Below are positions 60,033 through 64,000 of a DNA stretch of 64,000 nucleotides, piece by piece; position 1 is the stretch's first letter, and the number at the start of each line of letters is the position of its first letter. A model generated the notes under the pieces. The model made no database searches. It saw nothing but the letters and a program-made list of their open reading frames with translations, and was not told the origin of the DNA. The stretch is taken from positions 1 to 64,000 of the forward strand of contig NZ_JAKNUS010000001.1 in NCBI RefSeq assembly GCF_023155745.1. Direction: 5' to 3'. The translations under genes and the position numbers were made by a program. Source of the DNA: Microbacterium kunmingense. Its GTDB lineage: Bacteria > Actinomycetota > Actinomycetes > Actinomycetales > Microbacteriaceae.

Positions 60033-60478
60033 GCGGTCTGTCCATCGGCGATGCGGCGGCGCGCTTCGCCCTGCCCACCCACGTCCTCCGGCACTGGGAG
60101 GACGCGGGCCTTCTCGCACCGGATCGCGACGGCGGGGGACGCCGGAGGTACGGCGACGACGATCTCGTGCGGATCGCCGTGATCCTCCGCAGCAAGGCGG
60201 CGGGGATGTCGCTGGAGCAGATCCGCGTGCTGCTGGATGATCAGGCGCCCGAACGCCACCGCGTGCTCGAGGCCCACCTCGCCGACCTCGCCGAGCGGAT
60301 GGCGGAGATGGAGCGGTCGCGCCTCATGACCGAGCACGCCCTGCGCTGCCAGGCCCACGACATCTCCACCTGCCCGCGGTTCCGCGAGATCGTCACCGGC
60401 GTCGTGGCGGGCACAAGGCGCTGGCCCACAGATCCCCCGGTCGAACAGACGCCGGGCCGCGGCATCCGTCTACCATGA
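60023..60478 (+). CDS. MerR family regulator with C-x7-C metal/redox loop
   Basis: A 151-residue MerR protein. Winged helix at 6-75 (LSIGDAAARFALPTHVLRHW, then YGDDDLVRIAVI), a dimer helix, and Cys109 and Cys117 near the end (RCQAHDISTCP). This C-x7-C spacing equals that of CueR-type copper sensors, although the surrounding loop differs; thiol sensing is another option. The ATG lies inside the shared palindrome, implying tight autoregulation. Confidence 0.88.
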   Translation: MKSSGLSIGDAAARFALPTHVLRHWEDAGLLAPDRDGGGRRRYGDDDLVRIAVILRSKAAGMSLEQIRVLLDDQAPERHRVLEAHLADLAERMAEMERSRLMTEHALRCQAHDISTCPRFREIVTGVVAGTRRWPTDPPVEQTPGRGIRLP

Positions 60479-60482
60479 ACCG

Positions 60483-61847
60483 GTGACCACGCCCGCGCTC
60501 TCCGCCGAGCAGGAGGCGCTGTTCCGGCTCATCGAGGACTCGCGCGACCACGTCTTCGTCACCGGTCGCGCCGGCACCGGCAAATCGACCCTGCTGCAGC
60601 ACCTGGCCTGGAACACCTCCAAGCAGATCGCGGTCTGCGCGCCGACGGGCGTCGCGGCGCTGAACGTCGAGGGGCAGACGATCCACTCGCTGTTCCGGCT
60701 GCCGATCGGACTCATCGCGAACACCGACCTCGACCAGTCCGATGCGACCCGGCGGATCCTCAACGCCATCGACACCCTGGTGATCGATGAGATCTCCATG
60801 GTCAACGCCGACCTCATGGACGGCATCGACCGCGCCCTCCGGCAGGCGCGCGGCCGGCGGGCCGAGCCCTTCGGCGGCGTGCAGATCGTCATGTTCGGCG
60901 ACCCCTACCAGCTCGCCCCCGTGCCGCCCCGGGGTGATGAGATGCGCTACATCCGCGACCACTACCGCTCGTTCTGGTTCTTCGACGCCAAGGTGTGGAC
61001 GGGCGAGGTCGCCGGCGACGGTCTGATGGAGCTCGGCGCCTACGGCGCGTCGCTGCACGTGCGCGAACTCGCCGAGATCCACCGGCAGGCAGACCCCGCC
61101 TTCAAGGCCATGCTCAACGCCGTCCGCCACGGACGGGTCACCGCCGACATCGCGCAGGTGCTCAACGACACCGGCGCCCGCACGCCCCCGCACCCCGACG
61201 ACGGCGAGCACCCGATCATCACGCTCGCCACCCGCAACGACATCGTCAACAACATCAACCGCCGTCACCTCACCGAGCTGGTGGGCCGCGAGCAGACCGC
61301 GGTCGCCGAGATCAACGGCGACTTCGGGCGGGGCGAGGCGAACTACCCCGCCGACACCGAGCTGAAGCTCAAGGTCGGCGCGCAGGTGATGTTCCTCCGC
61401 AACGACACCCAGGGCTACGGCGACCCGCCGCGCTGGGTCAACGGGACCATCGGCACGGTCACCCGCATCGCCGGCGGCTCGGTGCGCGTCGAGGTCGACG
61501 GGCAGGAGTTCGACGTCGAACCGGCGGTGTGGGAGAGGTTCCGCTACGCCTACAACGCCGGGTCGCGCACGCTCACCCGCGAGGTCGTGGCCGAGTTCAC
61601 CCAGTTCCCGCTGCGGCTGGCGTGGGCGGTGACGATCCACAAGTCGCAGGGCAAGACCTACGACCGCGCGGTGATCGACCTCGGCTCGGGCGCCTTCGCA
61701 CCCGGGCAGACCTACGTGGCGCTGTCGCGTCTCACCTCGCTCGACGGGCTCTACCTGTCACGGCCGCTCCGGCCGAGCGACATCCGCGTGGATCCGGATG
61801 TCGCAAGATGGATGCACGAGCACGTCCGCCGGCCCGCGGCATCCTGA
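60483..61847 (+). CDS. PIF1/RecD-like superfamily 1 DNA helicase
   Basis: A 454-residue helicase. Walker A GRAGTGKSTLL near the N-terminus, motif II DEIS (VIDEISMVNADLMDGIDRAL), GDPYQLAPVPP for motif III, and the C-terminal motif VI region WAVTIHKSQGKTYDRAVIDL with TYVALSRL. It is close to bacterial Pif1-type or AAA-30 helicases and likely unwinds 5'-3'. GTG start, four bases after the MerR gene, so it may be expressed with it. Confidence 0.88.
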   Translation: MTTPALSAEQEALFRLIEDSRDHVFVTGRAGTGKSTLLQHLAWNTSKQIAVCAPTGVAALNVEGQTIHSLFRLPIGLIANTDLDQSDATRRILNAIDTLVIDEISMVNADLMDGIDRALRQARGRRAEPFGGVQIVMFGDPYQLAPVPPRGDEMRYIRDHYRSFWFFDAKVWTGEVAGDGLMELGAYGASLHVRELAEIHRQADPAFKAMLNAVRHGRVTADIAQVLNDTGARTPPHPDDGEHPIITLATRNDIVNNINRRHLTELVGREQTAVAEINGDFGRGEANYPADTELKLKVGAQVMFLRNDTQGYGDPPRWVNGTIGTVTRIAGGSVRVEVDGQEFDVEPAVWERFRYAYNAGSRTLTREVVAEFTQFPLRLAWAVTIHKSQGKTYDRAVIDLGSGAFAPGQTYVALSRLTSLDGLYLSRPLRPSDIRVDPDVARWMHEHVRRPAAS

Positions 61848-61850
61848 TCC

Positions 61851-62504
61851 TCAGGCGACGGCTGCGGCCTTCGCGGCGGCGAGGTCCTCGAACAGCTCGG
61901 TGTTGTAGCGGTAGGCCCGCAGCACCTCGCCGATGACGCGCTCCTGCTCGTCGGCGTCCCACGGGGCGGCGTCGAGCTGCTCGCGGTAGACCTCCTTGAA
62001 CGCCCGCGGGTCGGCGATCTCGTCGAACAGGTAGAACCCGATGCCGTTGGTCTCGAAGCCGAAGCGTCGGGCCATGAGGCGCCCGATGAACAGGCCCCCC
62101 GACAGATCACCGAGGTAGCGCGTGTAGTGGTGGGCGACGAATCCGCCGGGCCAGGTGGCGCCGACCTGTCGGATGCGCTCGACGTAGGCCCGGGTCGTCG
62201 GCAGCGGGCTGATGCGGTCGCGCCAGTCGTCACCGAGCAGGAAGGCGAGGTCGGCTTCCAGGGCGGGGAGCCGGGTCAGCTTGTCGGAGATGAAGACGGA
62301 TGCCACGGGATCGCGGCGCATCCGCTCGGCGGCCGACTCCAGCGCGTCGTAAATGAACCAGTGCTGGGCGACGAGGGCGATGTAGTCCTCACGGGTTCCC
62401 GCGCCCTCGAGGAGATCGGCCATGAAGCCGGAGCGCTCACTGGACGAGTGCGCGCTGCTCGAGCGCTCGCGCAGCGCCGCCGAGAACGGGATGAGGTCGG
62501 CCAT
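61851..62504 (-). CDS. heme oxygenase (biliverdin-producing)
   Basis: A 217-residue all-helical heme oxygenase (HmuO-like). The proximal heme ligand is His19 (SSSAHSSSERSG), and the distal helix has the kinked GDLSGGLFIGRL. It degrades heme to biliverdin, CO and iron for iron supply. An IdeR/DtxR-type box lies just upstream. Convergent with the helicase gene. Confidence 0.92.
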   Translation of the reverse strand: MADLIPFSAALRERSSSAHSSSERSGFMADLLEGAGTREDYIALVAQHWFIYDALESAAERMRRDPVASVFISDKLTRLPALEADLAFLLGDDWRDRISPLPTTRAYVERIRQVGATWPGGFVAHHYTRYLGDLSGGLFIGRLMARRFGFETNGIGFYLFDEIADPRAFKEVYREQLDAAPWDADEQERVIGEVLRAYRYNTELFEDLAAAKAAAVA

Positions 62505-62522
62505 GCGCTCATCATAGGCGAC

Positions 62523-62536
62523 TTAGGGTCACCTAA
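62523..62536. promoter_or_regulatory. IdeR/DtxR-type iron box
   Basis: TTAGG and CCTAA flank GTCA, the core of the actinobacterial iron box (TTAGGTTAG-type dyad). It lies 19 bases upstream of the heme oxygenase start and 11 bases after the DUF2470 stop. Iron-loaded repressor should block heme oxygenase expression. Confidence 0.75.
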
Positions 62537-62546
62537 CCAGCGCGGA

Positions 62547-62855
62547 TCAGTGCGGGCGCGGGGTCACGCCCAGGCGACGGCAGGCCTCGTCGTAGAGCGC
62601 GACGATCTCGCGGCGCACCTCGGGGCGCTCGGTGATCGCGCCCCCGGGCCAGTCCACCCGCACCGCGACCTCCTCGCCCGCCTCGGTCTCGGCCGCCCAT
62701 TCGCCGCCGGCGCCGTCGAGCCCGGTCATCCTCGCAGCCCGGTACGTGCCCGACGGGCCGAAGGCGCTGACGATGAGCACGTTGTCGCCTCGATGGTCGT
62801 CGTTCATGTGGCGGAGGATCGCCGCGACGGTGGATTCGTCGAACCGGTGGGTCAC
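62547..62855 (-). CDS. DUF2470 domain protein
   Basis: A 102-residue protein with the DUF2470 signature HMNDDHRGDNVLI. The family resembles the C-terminal part of heme-utilisation and pyridoxamine-oxidase-like proteins such as HugZ, and often sits next to heme oxygenases, as here. Heme binding is inferred. GTG start. It is upstream of the heme oxygenase gene on the same strand. Confidence 0.85.
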   Translation of the reverse strand: MTHRFDESTVAAILRHMNDDHRGDNVLIVSAFGPSGTYRAARMTGLDGAGGEWAAETEAGEEVAVRVDWPGGAITERPEVRREIVALYDEACRRLGVTPRPH

Positions 62856-62938
62856 AGGGGAAACCCTACGGCCCGGGCGATCGCACAGCCCCCGTGTGCT
62901 TAGATTCTCCGAGGACGTCGATGCTCCTGGGGGGTGAC

Positions 62939-64000
62939 ATGCGGCTGCGTTCGGATCGATCGCGCGCTGTTCGTGGTGCCCTCGCGGCCGTCATGGCAGG
63001 CGTGGTCGCGCTCGGCCTGTCCGCCTGCTCTCCCGATCAGACGGTGCCGATCGATGTGCCCGCTCAGGTCGAGGGCTCGCTCCCCGACGACATGGTGACG
63101 CAGCTGCAGGACGCCGTGACCTTCGCGATGGCCGCCACCGGATCATCCGGCGCAGTCGTGGGCGTCTGGGCGCCGTGGAGCGGCTCATGGGTGTCGGGCG
63201 TCGGAACGAGCGCCCCCGGCGGTGCGGAGACCTCCGCCGACAGCACCTTCCGCGTCGGCCAGGTGACCCGGGCGATGACCTGCGACGCGGTCTACGTCGT
63301 CGCCGAGCGCGGACAGATCGACCTCGACGCCCCGATCACCGACTACGTCTCGGGGTTCGCCGGGCTCGCCGACATCACCGTCGAGCAGCTGTGCGACGGG
63401 ACGTCGGGCCTCGGGGATTACGCCCCGCGGCTGCTCGGGAGCTTCCTCACGACGCCCAACCGCGTGTGGAACCCGCGGGAGCTCGCCGGGTACGGCGTCG
63501 GCACCACCGCCGATGTGACCCCCGGGGCGGCGTTCCGCGACTCCGACGCTGGTTACCTGCTCGCGGGGCTCGTCCTCGAGCGCGCCACCGGCCGGAGCGC
63601 CGCTGAGGTGCTGCAGGACGAGGTCTTCGACCCGCTCGCCCTCACCGGCACGCGACTGCCGGGCCCCGCGGCATCCGCACCGGCGGCGGAGGGGCCGGTG
63701 CTCGACGGACTCTGGTCGCCCGACGGCGAGGGCGGCATCAATTGCGCCGAACCGCTGAACCTCACCGAGGCCTCGGCGAGCTTCGGCTGGACCGACGCCG
63801 GGGCCGTGTCGACCATCGCCGACCTCGGCCGCTACGCGCAGGGTCTCGCCGCGAACGCGCTCGGCATCGACACCGACGAGCGCTACGACGCGCCGCTCCC
63901 GCCCTACGACGGTGCCCCGTCGTGGCAGACCACGGCCGGCGGCGTCGTGCAGGCGGGCTCGATGATCGGCCAGTACGGCTCGACCCCCGGCTACATGACC
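62939..64000 (+). CDS. serine beta-lactamase-like lipoprotein lacking SxxK; runs off the window
   Basis: The first 354 residues of a secreted lipoprotein, lipobox LSAC with Cys30. The domain has the class C beta-lactamase/DD-peptidase layout (DSTFRVGQVTRAMTCDAVYV, then GQIDLDAPITDYV and ATGRSAAEVLQDEVFDPLAL). The catalytic SxxK is replaced by Q108-V-T-R111, and the YxN motif by D201-S-D203. It is therefore probably a non-catalytic member, perhaps a peptidoglycan-binding or regulatory protein. The 3' end is outside the window. Confidence 0.8.
   Translation, partial: MRLRSDRSRAVRGALAAVMAGVVALGLSACSPDQTVPIDVPAQVEGSLPDDMVTQLQDAVTFAMAATGSSGAVVGVWAPWSGSWVSGVGTSAPGGAETSADSTFRVGQVTRAMTCDAVYVVAERGQIDLDAPITDYVSGFAGLADITVEQLCDGTSGLGDYAPRLLGSFLTTPNRVWNPRELAGYGVGTTADVTPGAAFRDSDAGYLLAGLVLERATGRSAAEVLQDEVFDPLALTGTRLPGPAASAPAAEGPVLDGLWSPDGEGGINCAEPLNLTEASASFGWTDAGAVSTIADLGRYAQGLAANALGIDTDERYDAPLPPYDGAPSWQTTAGGVVQAGSMIGQYGSTPGYMT

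Noticed and set aside
62855..62939. A second iron box upstream of DUF2470
   Set aside because: TTAGATTC occurs, but the second half of the dyad is missing.

Overview
The window is about 70% GC and almost fully coding. Genes are short, closely packed and often translationally coupled through ATGA or GTGA overlaps, and GTG starts are common. Gene content points to a high-GC actinobacterium of the Microbacteriaceae, most likely Microbacterium or a close relative: a DUF222-HNH nuclease, the bL28-bL33-uS14 cluster, an ECF42-type sigma factor with a DGPF partner, DUF6510, DUF4287 and DUF2256/DUF3253 proteins, and a fused CopD-CtaG protein. I find no rRNA, tRNA, CRISPR array, intact insertion sequence or replication origin. 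The organism assignment is inferred from family content, not from a marker gene.

Layout. 0-1.3 kb: a 5'-truncated multicopper oxidase at a probable rearrangement junction. 1.3-6.4 kb: rhomboid protease, FAD oxidoreductase, GNAT, a TetR gene divergent from a DUF2306 membrane gene with operators in the shared promoter, and an SDR. 6.4-11.1 kb: flotillin, a glutamate decarboxylase remnant, a frameshifted GNAT gene, a repeat-built acidic protein and another GNAT. 11.1-14.6 kb: dhaK-dhaL-dhaM, and a divergent ring-cleavage-type dioxygenase. 14.6-16.4 kb: a MerR regulator fused to HEAT-like repeats, behind a frameshifted HEAT gene and a four-copy 17-bp repeat that holds a MerR-type dyad. 16.4-25.6 kb: peptidase, VanZ, two zinc alcohol dehydrogenases, an AlaX-like editing protein, and a molybdenum oxidoreductase-ferredoxin reductase-DUF6510 operon. 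25.6-29.9 kb: ECF42 sigma/DGPF pair with a matching promoter, two adjacent C-terminally truncated genes, and an AAA ATPase.

30-38 kb holds redox enzymes, membrane proteins, purB, a low-molecular-weight tyrosine phosphatase and a WXG100-like protein coupled to an alpha/beta hydrolase. 38-43.4 kb holds a Doc/RHH toxin-antitoxin pair, a HisC-type aminotransferase and a 2-oxo acid dehydrogenase E1alpha-E1beta-E2 operon without E3. 43.4-44 kb is a gene-poor island with GC-rich repeats, a second multicopper oxidase relic, a long palindrome and a Zur-type box. 44-51.4 kb is one continuous zinc operon: ABC transporter, Zur, two-part permease, a beta-propeller-like protein and a DNA glycosylase. 51.4-54.2 kb carries the HNH gene and the cysteine-free ribosomal protein cluster behind a candidate structured leader. 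54.2-64 kb carries an esterase, HU, CopD-CtaG, a MerR/reductase pair sharing a perfect 24-bp palindrome, a helicase, a heme oxygenase with an iron box, and a lipoprotein that looks like a serine beta-lactamase without its catalytic residues.

Recurring themes are metal homeostasis (zinc operon, iron box, copper relics, a CueR-like cysteine spacing) and gene decay (two oxidase relics, glutamate decarboxylase, two frameshifts, two truncated genes). No single locus is plainly a new system. The best candidates for a second look are the MerR-HEAT locus, the rpmB leader, the MerR/reductase pair, the WXG100-hydrolase pair and the tail of the zinc operon.
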